NCBI GenBank assembly: GCA_023151145.1
Contig: JAKLJM010000015.1
Span: forward strand, 1 to 22,335
DNA: 22,335 nucleotides
Direction: 5' to 3'
Source: Bacteriovoracaceae bacterium
Lineage (GTDB): Bacteria > Bdellovibrionota > Bacteriovoracia > Bacteriovoracales > Bacteriovoracaceae
The notes beneath the pieces are model-generated. The model had not been told where the DNA came from. It searched no databases and was given only the letters and a program-made list of their open reading frames with translations. Every line of letters starts with the position of its first letter. Within the stretch, counting starts at the first letter, position 1. This document shows positions 8,154 through 16,018 of this stretch, piece by piece. Both the position numbers and the translations under genes were made by a program.

Positions 8154-10100
8154 TTAAATTTTTATTTTTATCAATGACCAACCTTTATTAATAGCTTCCA
8201 TTATCAGTCTATAAAAGGGAGAAGAGTGATTGTTCTCTGCATCTTCAGCGAGAAATAAATCTACAAACTTCGTTTCTGTGTCGTTAGGTTTTAGCATTGA
8301 GCATGTGAAAAAATTAGTGTCGTTTTTATAGGCCATAAAAGCAAAAATATCAGCAGTATCTTCTTCGGTTTTAATTCCATCACCCTCAAAGCCACTTTCA
8401 ACAGATGTTAAGGGCTGATTGTTATAGTTGTTGGCGACACATTTTCGTAGTTTCAAATAGTGTTCACGACTTTTTGAACTAGCATTTTTTTTATAGAATC
8501 CGTCATTGAGAGCATGACCTAATTCATGAGCAATAACAGAACGCCCAACTTCTGCATGAGAACAGGTAAACGCAGAAATAAAGATGGTGTCTTTTTTAGG
8601 TATTAAATGTTCTGGGATACGAACATCAGGGGGTAAGTTTTTGAGTTTATCTATGTTTAAAAAAGCATCCCAAGAGGTAGCACTTAGATCATTATTACAA
8701 AAACCCATTTGAGCCAGCGGGTTTGGAATATCACCTTCCGAGTATTTTAAAATTTCCCCCAACGTTACAGATTCGTCATAGCTTTGTGGACCACCATCAT
8801 TAATGGCGGTATCTAAAAGATTCTCGAACTGAGCAAATCTTTTTGCGCTCGGAAAAATGTCCGCTTGTGGGTTGAATTTTTTATGCGAGATTTCTAACTT
8901 GTTCTTAAAATAATTATCGAAATATTTTTTGGTATCAACACTAAAAGAGCCGACAACATTTTTTAAAAAATCTGGTAATACTTCTTTGAATAGCTGTTCA
9001 GATCTAATGGCCGAAGAATATTCAGACTCACTTGCCACAACCATTGCTTTACATTTGTTTATCGAGCGTTCAAAGGCTGTACTAGTATTTAAAGAATCTT
9101 TGTAGGTGCTAATGATGCTTTCTGGTTTAAGCATCTTAATATAATTTTCGTAAGCTTTTTTACAAGTCCTACTCGTACAGCGTGGAAAATCATAAGTTGG
9201 TTTATATTTAGGGTCTTTTTGAGTAATTAAGCCCTCAATGGCAGAGAGACCAGAGTTCGCGTGTTCTAAAATTTCTTGGGGGTCATTGAAGTTTTTAGCT
9301 GCTGTGTCTACAGAGGACAAAGCTTCTTTTAGCATGTTGTCTTCGTAAGAGTTTCTTTTGGGACTAAGTTTTTTTAATTTTTCAGTTAACGTTGCAGATC
9401 TTTCTTTGATTAACTTTAAAGCATCTTCTTTGTTGTATAAATTATATTTAGCAGCTTCGCTAAGATTGTTGTTTAGAAAGTTTTCTTTAATCGCGACATA
9501 TTCTTTTAGCGCCTCTAGTGCCGCGGTTGGCACAGAGCCAGGATCTGTCACTCGAAAGGTGATTCTTTTGCCAATGGGTCCATTTTTGTTAATGTCCATT
9601 TTAATGTATTGATCAAAAACTCTGCGATTGATGTCTTCTTCAAAATCAGTACCGGCCCAAGTTTCTGGGTTTATGTTCAACGTACCTTTGCTTAAAAGAT
9701 TTTGTTCGACATCTTTAAGGGCAGCCATTTTACTCTCTCGAATTTTTTGTAATGCTGCTTGAAGTTTTGGTGTAAGTCGATCAAGTTTGGCGACAAGGTC
9801 AGGGTTGGTATATTGAGAAATATTCTTTTTACTAACATAAACTGATTTTACATAATCAGGACTTCCACAAAGGGCCCGAGCACACTGTTGACGATATTTT
9901 GCTTCCGTTTGATGAACATAATAATTGGGCAGTAATTGTTTGTCGGTCAAGCATTGTAAGTAGCTGGGTGAAAAAGTTTGTGATCCGTGATTAATTTCTT
10001 CAATGGCATAAAGAAGGCCAAGATCAACACTGTTGCTGTTGGCAAAGGTGTTTGAAATAAAACCAATGAACAAACTAGCTAAAAAAGGTTTAGAGATCAT
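8154..10100 (-). CDS. Secreted putative zinc metallopeptidase (gluzincin-like)
   Basis: The product has 648 residues with an N-terminal signal peptide (cleavage near NTFA-N, residue 20). The long, mostly alpha-helical N-terminal part (about 50-460) carries scattered cysteines. The C-terminal part holds VIAHELGHAL with the HExxH motif at H525, E526 and H529. At 580-584 EDTAD supplies an ExxAD, 51 residues after the second histidine. In neprilysin-type (M13) and related gluzincins the third zinc ligand is the Glu of an ExxAD motif at a similar distance. Zinc peptidase activity is therefore likely, but I do not recognise the whole protein as a named family. The ribosome binding site AAGGA sits 8-10 nt before the ATG and lies in an inverted repeat (10103-10110 with 10164-10171) that could mask it. 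Confidence 0.75.
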   Translation of the reverse strand: MISKPFLASLFIGFISNTFANSNSVDLGLLYAIEEINHGSQTFSPSYLQCLTDKQLLPNYYVHQTEAKYRQQCARALCGSPDYVKSVYVSKKNISQYTNPDLVAKLDRLTPKLQAALQKIRESKMAALKDVEQNLLSKGTLNINPETWAGTDFEEDINRRVFDQYIKMDINKNGPIGKRITFRVTDPGSVPTAALEALKEYVAIKENFLNNNLSEAAKYNLYNKEDALKLIKERSATLTEKLKKLSPKRNSYEDNMLKEALSSVDTAAKNFNDPQEILEHANSGLSAIEGLITQKDPKYKPTYDFPRCTSRTCKKAYENYIKMLKPESIISTYKDSLNTSTAFERSINKCKAMVVASESEYSSAIRSEQLFKEVLPDFLKNVVGSFSVDTKKYFDNYFKNKLEISHKKFNPQADIFPSAKRFAQFENLLDTAINDGGPQSYDESVTLGEILKYSEGDIPNPLAQMGFCNNDLSATSWDAFLNIDKLKNLPPDVRIPEHLIPKKDTIFISAFTCSHAEVGRSVIAHELGHALNDGFYKKNASSKSREHYLKLRKCVANNYNNQPLTSVESGFEGDGIKTEEDTADIFAFMAYKNDTNFFTCSMLKPNDTETKFVDLFLAEDAENNHSSPFYRLIMEAINKGWSLIKIKI

Positions 10101-10102
10101 CT

Positions 10103-10171
10103 AGCTTCCTTCGTAAAATAAACTAGGATAATTCTCAGCCATTTTTAGATTTTGATCAAGGCTAGGAAGCT
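10103..10171 (-). promoter_or_regulatory. Inverted repeat that could sequester a ribosome binding site
   Basis: In the minus-strand transcript AGCTTCCT (from 10171-10164) is perfectly complementary to AGGAAGCT (10110-10103), which contains the AGGA Shine-Dalgarno of the HExxH protein gene. The 8-bp pairing spans a 53-nt loop in the 87-nt intergenic region. It may act as a translational control element. Chance pairing in AT-rich DNA cannot be excluded. Confidence 0.35.
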
Positions 10172-10187
10172 TTTATACTTAAATAAA

Positions 10188-10913
10188 TTATCGTTTTTCC
10201 ACAAATCTAAAGATGATTTCATATTCACAATTCTGTAGACGTTCATCTTGAGTTAAGCGCTGATAAGTTGTGATTAGTTCATCCTCATTTATAGGTGAAG
10301 CAATCATAAGTTGGATATGATCAAATGAGTTCTGAAGGTTTAAGTTGTATTCTCTCAAGATGTTTTCTTTTTCACTTAAGGATTTAAGTTTCATTGAAAG
10401 TGAGCCAGTTACAAGCCCGATCATTTTACTCTGTTTGTGTACTGCCAACTTTAATTGCTCTTCTGGTTTGTATTCACTTAGAAAAGGTAGAGACTTTGAG
10501 AAAAAGGAATAACCTTTAAAACGGTAGAGTGAAAAGCCTGTGTGTTCATCTTTTGGATTTTTTAAGACGACGACATCTTTAACCAGGGACCATGTTTCAT
10601 TGAGGTCAATGTTTTTTTGTGGGTCACTAAAATCTTTATGAATTTTCGACATGCTGACAATTTCGCTTGAAGTATTTTTACCAAAAGAAAAATTGCCAGA
10701 GGCTTTAGTTTTTTTAAGATCAGAATTTTCCGATGTTGGTTTTCTTTTTGTTAAATCACTTGCTACTTTTTCAGTAAAGCGCATGTCGTAATTTAGTGCC
10801 TTTAAAACTTTTTCTTCACGAGAGGGTTCAGAAAAATAATTGCTCACAAACCCGCCAACCAAGACAAAAAAAGAAAAAAAGAGAACAAATTTTTTAAAAT
10901 TAAAATTTTTCAT
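10188..10913 (-). CDS. Membrane-anchored or exported protein, unknown
   Basis: The 241-residue product has one N-terminal hydrophobic segment (about 9-27, FVLFFSFFVLVGGFV). It is preceded by lysines and not followed by a clear cleavage site, so it is probably an anchor with the rest outside the cytoplasm. Residues 30-90 are charged and probably flexible, and the C-terminal half looks folded. One cysteine lies near the C-terminus (LQNCEYE). No family is recognised. It starts 14 nt after the stop of the subtilisin-like protease gene, so the two are probably one transcript. A role tied to that protease (for example inhibitor or maturation factor) is only a guess from position. Confidence 0.65.
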   Translation of the reverse strand: MKNFNFKKFVLFFSFFVLVGGFVSNYFSEPSREEKVLKALNYDMRFTEKVASDLTKRKPTSENSDLKKTKASGNFSFGKNTSSEIVSMSKIHKDFSDPQKNIDLNETWSLVKDVVVLKNPKDEHTGFSLYRFKGYSFFSKSLPFLSEYKPEEQLKLAVHKQSKMIGLVTGSLSMKLKSLSEKENILREYNLNLQNSFDHIQLMIASPINEDELITTYQRLTQDERLQNCEYEIIFRFVEKR

Positions 10914-10927
10914 TTTAACTATCCTTC

Positions 10928-12622
10928 TTAATTCCCACGCATGTTCATTTTTACACGAGAAACAGTTCCAGATCCATTGCCAGCTTTTACGTCATAAATT
11001 TTTACGGTCCAAGTTCCAGAAGAAGATTCACCATAGAATGCATTCGTAACAAAACGCTGAGCACTCATCGAGTTAACTCCTCGAAGTCCACTATAGGCAT
11101 TCATTAATATGCTTTTCATTGGAGTTCCGCCATGAGGAGAAATGACTTCAATCATGATTTCTTCAAGGTTTGGATGGGTCATCGTAAATTCAAATTCAAT
11201 TTCTTCAATGTTAAAAGTATTTGATGGCATAAAGGTATAAGTTGCACCAACGGAAGAAAAGTCTGGTATACCAAGTGCATTGTTTTTAGTTTCAGTATAA
11301 GTAACAAGGTTTCCAAGCGCAGGAGGAGAATCGGCCATAGTGAGCATGGATGAAATATTAACCGCTCCAAAACCATACCAGTTATGAAAGCGAAGGCCAG
11401 CATTGTTTGTTTGCCAAGCATATTCCCAAGCAAGACCCGAGGGCATGGTTTCCGTTGAATTAACATCAGGTGTGTTTATATTGCTTGAAGGACTGGTGAG
11501 AGTCGTTGCTGATTTTGCTAAAATTGATTTTACTTGTCGCCACGTTAAGTTTGGATTTCGTTGTAACATTAAAGCAACGGCGCCCGAAACCATTGGAGCC
11601 GCGGAGCTTGTTCCATTAAAAAGAGAGGTGTATTTACAATCATCGTTGTTGACTGCATTGGCGTCGCGATTAAAAGTATTGCTTGCTGTGGATTTTGCAT
11701 ATCCATAATTACAACCCAGTCGATCAGTCGTTAGAATGGCCGGTTCACTCGTTCCATTAATGCCACCGGGTGCAGAGATCCAAATATTAGAACCCGGAGA
11801 ACTGTAATAGGCGCTTAAAAAATCAGCATCAAGTGCGGCCACTGAAATGATTTGAGGAAGAGTATTATCTCCATCAAAATTAGAATTACCTACTCGATAT
11901 TTACCATCTTTATAAATCTCATAATCATTACCAGCAGATTTAATAAAGATTGTTCCTCTTCCGGAACGTAGTGTCGTTGTTGCACTTTCAATTTGATCCT
12001 TGTAACCAGAAATAATGGGAACGTACGAATCTTGACTAGTCCCCCAGCTCATATTCACAATGTGGGCATTGGTGTTGGCTTGAGCAATAAAAACACTATT
12101 CACTTGAGTCACTGCTTGGCTTAAAGTATTGGCACCAGCGAGTGTGACACTTGGGGCGATTCCATAGCCACCAGTTCCATTGTTTTTAACTGCACCAATA
12201 ATACCGGCAACCGCAGTTCCATGGCTGTCGTCAGAGCGAAGACCAGGGGCAGGATTTCCCGCATAATCAGAGTTTAAAAAATTTAATGAGCTTCCAAGCG
12301 ACCAATTGGCATAGAGGTCATCATGAAAATGTTCAACAGAATCATCAGAAATTAAAACAGTAATGCCACTTCCTGTTTGGACCATACCGACAGGAATATT
12401 TAAATCTTTTCCGGCCGTACCGCCAGAGTTAGCAAAAGTTGTTTGTCCGGTATTTTTTAAATGCCACATGTGATCGGCCAGTGGATCTGTGCCCGTTCCT
12501 GTTGTTGGTGGATTTCCATAGATAAGAACTTCTGGGGTAGAAGAACCACTTTCAGCTTTTCCTGATTCTTTTGAACCACAAGAAAAAAGAAGCGATAAAA
12601 ATATAAGAATTAGGTATTTCAT
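10928..12622 (-). CDS. S8 (subtilisin/kexin-like) protease lipoprotein with P-domain
   Basis: This 564-residue lipoprotein has a signal sequence ending in the lipobox-like LLFSC (C15), so the mature protein should be lipid-anchored. The catalytic triad is visible: D93 in VLISDDSVE, H134 in DDSHGTAVAG and S339 in NGTSSAAP, with the oxyanion Asn in SAGND. An opening WHLKNTGQ precedes the catalytic domain, as in kexin-like S8B enzymes. The last 120 or so residues form a P-domain (jelly roll) with SSGTWTVKIYD. Only about 35 residues lie between the lipid anchor and the catalytic domain, too short for the usual N-terminal inhibitory propeptide. Its ribosome binding site is poor. It is the first gene of a four-gene exported-protein cluster. 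Confidence 0.93.
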   Translation of the reverse strand: MKYLILIFLSLLFSCGSKESGKAESGSSTPEVLIYGNPPTTGTGTDPLADHMWHLKNTGQTTFANSGGTAGKDLNIPVGMVQTGSGITVLISDDSVEHFHDDLYANWSLGSSLNFLNSDYAGNPAPGLRSDDSHGTAVAGIIGAVKNNGTGGYGIAPSVTLAGANTLSQAVTQVNSVFIAQANTNAHIVNMSWGTSQDSYVPIISGYKDQIESATTTLRSGRGTIFIKSAGNDYEIYKDGKYRVGNSNFDGDNTLPQIISVAALDADFLSAYYSSPGSNIWISAPGGINGTSEPAILTTDRLGCNYGYAKSTASNTFNRDANAVNNDDCKYTSLFNGTSSAAPMVSGAVALMLQRNPNLTWRQVKSILAKSATTLTSPSSNINTPDVNSTETMPSGLAWEYAWQTNNAGLRFHNWYGFGAVNISSMLTMADSPPALGNLVTYTETKNNALGIPDFSSVGATYTFMPSNTFNIEEIEFEFTMTHPNLEEIMIEVISPHGGTPMKSILMNAYSGLRGVNSMSAQRFVTNAFYGESSSGTWTVKIYDVKAGNGSGTVSRVKMNMRGN

Positions 12623-12670
12623 ATCGATTTTTTATCGTCATTTTAGAATTAATTTGTAGAATTCATTCAC

Positions 12671-13411
12671 ATGATTGAAGAAATATTATTACCAATAGCG
12701 GGGCTTATTACTGGACTGATTGACTCTGTTGTTGGCGGGGGTGGAATCATATCTCTTCCAACCCTAAGTTTTGTGGTGGGAGCCGGGCCTGATGCAATTG
12801 GAACCAATAAAATTGTTGGAACGGTCGGTGCGATTGTTGCACTTTTTGTTTATACAAAAAATGGAAACCTACTTTTTAAAGAAGGTCTGCAATATGTTTT
12901 TTGGTGTGCTTTGGGATCTTTTTTTGGAAGTTCCGCGGCACCTTTAGTTGATAAAATCTATTTTCATTATTTGATGATTTTAGTTTGCCCACTCATTTTG
13001 TTATTGGTGATGAAAAAAGATGATCTTTTTTCGGATAAACCTCGTCAGCGAGCAAAGTGGTATTATTTTATTTTTGCTGCGAGCTTTGCCGGTTTTTATG
13101 ATGGCTTCTTTGGCCCTGGTGGCGGAACAATGATGTTTTTGGGGCTCTATTTAGTCGCAGGTTTTCCCTTATTAAACGCAATTGCTATATCAAAATTAGC
13201 CAATACATTCTCTGCTGGAACGGCCCTCTTGACCTATTATCATAACGGTTATGTACATTTTAAAGAAGGATTGTTGGTGGCTGCAGGAATGACGATAGGA
13301 TCTTTTATTGGTGCAAGTTACGCTTCAAAAAATGCTACAAAAATTTTAAGACCAATGCTTATCTTGGTCGTAACAATACTTATGGCAAAGTTAATCTATG
13401 ATTTAAAATAA
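12671..13411 (+). CDS. TSUP family membrane transporter (TauE/SafE-like)
   Basis: This 246-residue integral membrane protein has about eight hydrophobic segments and two copies of the TSUP repeat signature. The first is GLIDSVVGGGGIISLP (17-32) and the second GFYDGFFGPGGGTMMF (about 137-152). Family members move anions, mostly sulfur compounds such as sulfite or sulfonates. The substrate cannot be told from sequence. It is divergent from the protease gene across 48 nt and convergent with pstS. The ribosome binding site is weak. Confidence 0.9.
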   Translation: MIEEILLPIAGLITGLIDSVVGGGGIISLPTLSFVVGAGPDAIGTNKIVGTVGAIVALFVYTKNGNLLFKEGLQYVFWCALGSFFGSSAAPLVDKIYFHYLMILVCPLILLLVMKKDDLFSDKPRQRAKWYYFIFAASFAGFYDGFFGPGGGTMMFLGLYLVAGFPLLNAIAISKLANTFSAGTALLTYYHNGYVHFKEGLLVAAGMTIGSFIGASYASKNATKILRPMLILVVTILMAKLIYDLK

Positions 13412-13433
13412 AAAGGGCCAAGTACCTTGGCCC
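13408..13433. terminator. Bidirectional terminator between TSUP gene and pstS
   Basis: An 8-bp perfect stem GGGCCAAG/CTTGGCCC (13415-13422 with 13426-13433) has a 3-nt loop. On the minus strand it is followed by TTTTTATTTT, giving a strong signal after pstS. On the plus strand it is followed by TTTCAT, a weaker one after the transporter. Confidence 0.85.
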
Positions 13434-13447
13434 TTTCATAGAAGATA

Positions 13448-14440
13448 TTACTGAAGTTTTTTAGTGATAGCGTCAGTCATCTTTTTTGGAAGTGGAGCAT
13501 AGTGAAGAGACTCAGCCATTTTTTGACCATCTTTCATTGCCCATTTTAAAAAAGATCTTACTTCTTTTAACTTAGAAGAAGTTTTATCTTCTGGTAAAAG
13601 TAAGTATGTAAAAGAAGAAATAGGATAAACTCCTTTACCTTCAGCATTAATTGTAGAAATAGTTAATTCTTTAGAAAAATCTTTGATAAAACTTGCTGCT
13701 TTAGAAATTGAAGCAGAGTTTGCAACAACATATTCACCAGCTTTGTTTAAAACAGCTGCCGTCGATAAATTATTATTAATAGCATATGCTAATTCAACGT
13801 AACCAACAGCTCCGTCAGTTTGAGAAACCATAGCAGTTACGCCTTCATTTCCCTTAGCTCCAATACCTGCTTTCCAGTTTACGTTTTTTCCAACACCAAC
13901 ATTTGATTTGAAGTCAGCAGAAACACCACCTAAAAATTCAGTAAAGACAGCAGTTGTTCCAGAACCATCAGATCTTCTAACTGGCAAAATATCAGTCGCT
14001 GGAAGTTGAGATTTTGGATTTAGTTTTTGAATCATAGGATCGTTCCACTTAGAGATCGTTCCCATAAAAATTCCCGCAATCGCCGCACCATCAAGTTTTA
14101 AGTTTTTTTCTAGTCCCTTTACGTTGTAGGCAACAACGACAGCACCTAAAACAGTTGGGATTTGATGAATAGGAGTCTTGGCTTGTTTTAATTCCGCTTC
14201 AGTCATTGGCGCGTCTGATGCCCCAAAGTCTACCGTTTGATTTAATACTTGCTTGATTCCTCCACCGCTTCCAATGGATTGATAGTTAAATTCAACATTT
14301 TTATTGGTTTTTTGATACTCAGAAAACCACTTGGAATAGATTGGATAAGGAAATGTAGCCCCTGCACCATTAATCTTCTCAGCAGCATGAGTGTTAATAA
14401 CAAAAGACATAAGAGAAAGTAACAAAACTTTTCTAAACAT
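13448..14440 (-). CDS. pstS: Periplasmic phosphate-binding protein PstS
   Basis: The 330-residue protein has a signal peptide (cleavage near NTHA-A, residues 16-20). Its PstS motifs are INGAGATFPYPIYSKW (23-38), SIGSGGGI (55-62), DFGASDAPM (71-79) and VRRSDGSGTTAVF (154-166), which together supply the phosphate-binding loops. It is the extracytoplasmic receptor of the PstSCAB phosphate ABC transporter. No pstC, pstA, pstB or phoU gene lies next to it. The gene is followed by a terminator, so it is monocistronic here. The AGGAGA ribosome binding site is 8 nt from the ATG. Regulation by phosphate starvation is expected, but no clear Pho box is seen; see the inverted repeat at 14485-14514. Confidence 0.95.
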   Translation of the reverse strand: MFRKVLLLSLMSFVINTHAAEKINGAGATFPYPIYSKWFSEYQKTNKNVEFNYQSIGSGGGIKQVLNQTVDFGASDAPMTEAELKQAKTPIHQIPTVLGAVVVAYNVKGLEKNLKLDGAAIAGIFMGTISKWNDPMIQKLNPKSQLPATDILPVRRSDGSGTTAVFTEFLGGVSADFKSNVGVGKNVNWKAGIGAKGNEGVTAMVSQTDGAVGYVELAYAINNNLSTAAVLNKAGEYVVANSASISKAASFIKDFSKELTISTINAEGKGVYPISSFTYLLLPEDKTSSKLKEVRSFLKWAMKDGQKMAESLHYAPLPKKMTDAITKKLQ

Positions 14441-14484
14441 TTAAGAATCTCCTGAAAGGTAAGTCTTTTCATAGTGGAGTAAGT

Positions 14485-14514
14485 TTAACAAAGATTGACC
14501 AAATTTATTGTTAA
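14485..14514. promoter_or_regulatory. Inverted repeat upstream of pstS (candidate operator)
   Basis: TTAACAA (14485-14491) and TTGTTAA (14508-14514) form a 7-nt inverted repeat with a 16-nt spacer, 45-74 nt upstream of the pstS ATG. In that position it could be an operator or Pho-type activator site. It does not match the E. coli Pho box well. Confidence 0.3.
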
Positions 14515-14606
14515 GAAATCGTTAGGAAATGAACAATTTTTGAGTGAAAAAGACCAGTATCAAATAAGGCGGAAGAAATTGATAGGCATGAATATTTTCA
14601 AAGACT

Positions 14607-14615
14607 TGCTAAAAT
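14607..14615 (+). promoter_or_regulatory. Candidate extended -10 promoter of the PilZ-like gene
   Basis: TGCTAAAAT is an extended -10 match (TGN plus TAAAAT) about 20 nt before the ATG at 14635, with an AGGA ribosome binding site between them. No convincing -35 hexamer is seen. Confidence 0.3.
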
Positions 14616-14634
14616 AAAGCTATCAGGAATAATC

Positions 14635-15363
14635 ATGGCCAATATTGAAGTAAATAAACCCACTGAATCTCGAACGATAAGTTTTTTAGCGCGGCTTCTC
14701 TTTTTCATAATCCATTTAGCGATTATGACTGAGATTATTGCCGGTCCGGTTAAATTTAGATTGTTTGTACGTTTTGTTTTTTTTCTTTGGTTTGTTAAGC
14801 CGTACTTATCAACAATAAAAAATCGTTACTACACTTACTGGTCTCTCTCTGTGGCATTGGCCATTTATCTAGTAATAAAAATCAATGAACAGTTTTTTGT
14901 TATGGATCGACCACATATAGGTTGGCTGTATGTCTTTGCGGAAGCAGCCTTGTTTATCAATATGTTCCTATTATCCTCTCCTATTTATTATCCAATCGTG
15001 AGTTGGTGGGAATATGATTTTCGATTTAGAGATGATTTGAAGATTCATGTGAAATTAGAAGAGGTCGAAGAAGAATTTGAAGGAAGATTAACTGATTTAA
15101 GAAGGCATGCTGGCTGTGTGAGTGCCTTTCAAGAATATAAAATTGGCGATGTGGTTTTTGTTAAAGCTACTGTTGATGGGGAAAGTGCGACTTTGAAAGG
15201 AGTTGTCATGAGTAAGCGCCGCGAATATTTTGGTAGAGCTTGGAATTATGGTGTGCAATTTAAATTCGACAGTAAAATGGCGAGAAAAAGATACGAGAGA
15301 CTTGGCAATTTGTGGATAAAGGAAAAAAATACCAAGAAAAAACTGAGAATTTCCTATGTCTAA
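14635..15363 (+). CDS. Membrane protein with divergent PilZ-like C-terminal domain
   Basis: The 242-residue protein has four hydrophobic segments (about 15-35, 44-58, 68-83 and 98-121) and a cytoplasmic C-terminal domain (about 132-225). That domain follows the PilZ pattern: basic residues FRFRDD at its start, GRLTDLRRHAG at the usual (D/N)xSxxG position, then GDVVFV and a closing YGVQF. The (D/N)xSxxG motif is changed to DLRRHAG, so cyclic-di-GMP binding is uncertain. A PilZ fold is inferred from the pattern. The stop overlaps the tadA start by 8 nt, which suggests coupled translation. Confidence 0.6.
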   Translation: MANIEVNKPTESRTISFLARLLFFIIHLAIMTEIIAGPVKFRLFVRFVFFLWFVKPYLSTIKNRYYTYWSLSVALAIYLVIKINEQFFVMDRPHIGWLYVFAEAALFINMFLLSSPIYYPIVSWWEYDFRFRDDLKIHVKLEEVEEEFEGRLTDLRRHAGCVSAFQEYKIGDVVFVKATVDGESATLKGVVMSKRREYFGRAWNYGVQFKFDSKMARKRYERLGNLWIKEKNTKKKLRISYV

Positions 15364-15850
15364 ATTAGCTGAAAAAATTCCTGATCACCTTTGGCATATG
15401 CAAACAGCGTTGAAAGAAGCACAAAAAGCATATAAGAATGACGAAGTTCCCATTGGTGCGGTTCTGGTCGGACCAAACGGTGATGTTTTATCAGCACAAT
15501 ATAATCAAAAAGAACATCATCACAACCCAACAGGGCACGCGGAAATATTATGCATTCAAGAAGCAGCAGCGAAGCTCGGAAATTGGCGTTTAAGCGACTG
15601 CACTCTTTACGTCACATTAGAGCCTTGTCCAATGTGCCTTTCCGCTATTCAGCAAGCGAGACTTAAGTCTCTGGTGTTTGGTGCCTATGATGGAAAAGGT
15701 GGATCTATTAGTCTTGGTTATAATTTGCATAATGATCAACGACTCAATCATCAATTCGAAGTCTTAGGCGGAATTGCTCACTTCGAGTGTTCACAAATTT
15801 TATCGCAGTTTTTTAGAGAAAAAAGAAAGTTCTACCAAAAAACGACGTAG
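15356..15850 (+). CDS. tadA: tRNA-specific adenosine deaminase TadA
   Basis: The 164-residue cytidine-deaminase-fold enzyme has the zinc and catalytic motifs HAE (61-63, E63 proton shuttle) and PCPMC (90-94, C91 and C94 as ligands). VPIGAVLV (31-38) and LEPCPMCLSAI are typical of TadA. It converts A34 to inosine in tRNA-Arg(ACG), which allows decoding of CGU, CGC and CGA codons. Length and the conserved core match bacterial TadA better than cytosine or guanine deaminases. It overlaps the preceding membrane protein gene and is followed 34 nt later by tRNA-Ser. Confidence 0.93.
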   Translation: MSKLAEKIPDHLWHMQTALKEAQKAYKNDEVPIGAVLVGPNGDVLSAQYNQKEHHHNPTGHAEILCIQEAAAKLGNWRLSDCTLYVTLEPCPMCLSAIQQARLKSLVFGAYDGKGGSISLGYNLHNDQRLNHQFEVLGGIAHFECSQILSQFFREKRKFYQKTT

Positions 15851-15884
15851 TCAAAAAAATTAAGAAATGTTATTTTGCTTTTAT

Positions 15885-15972
15885 GGAGAGTTGTCCGAGT
15901 GGTCTAAGGAGCACGCTTGGAAAGCGTGTATACCGAAAGGTATCGAGAGTTCGAATCTCTTGCTCTCCGCCA
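15885..15972 (+). tRNA. tRNA-Ser (anticodon GGA)
   Basis: A complete class II tRNA of 88 nt includes an encoded CCA. The acceptor stem is GGAGAGT paired with GCTCTCC (final T-G pair). The anticodon stem CACGC/GCGTG (15912-15916 and 15924-15928) encloses loop TTGGAAA, with GGA at 15919-15921. A long variable arm TACC-GAAA-GGTA is typical of serine tRNAs. The T loop is TTCGAAT and the discriminator is G. It reads TCC and TCT codons. It may be transcribed with tadA. Confidence 0.97.
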
Positions 15973-15983
15973 TTTTTTAGAAA

Positions 15984-16007
15984 GCCGCAAACCCTACAGT
16001 TTGCGGC
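15984..16007 (-). terminator. Probable terminator of the tandem secreted-protein genes
   Basis: A 9-bp perfect stem GCCGCAAAC/GTTTGCGGC has a 6-nt loop and lies 12 nt past the stop at 16019. On the minus strand it is followed by TTTCTAAAAAATG, a short U-tract. On the plus strand it also lies just beyond tRNA-Ser, but an A-rich sequence follows, so its use there is doubtful. Confidence 0.65.
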
Positions 16008-16018
16008 AGAAAACAACG

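Noticed and set aside
15984..16007. The hairpin after tRNA-Ser as its own strong terminator
   Set aside because: On the plus strand it is followed by AGAAAACAACG with no T-run; it fits better as the terminator of the minus-strand gene ending at 16019.
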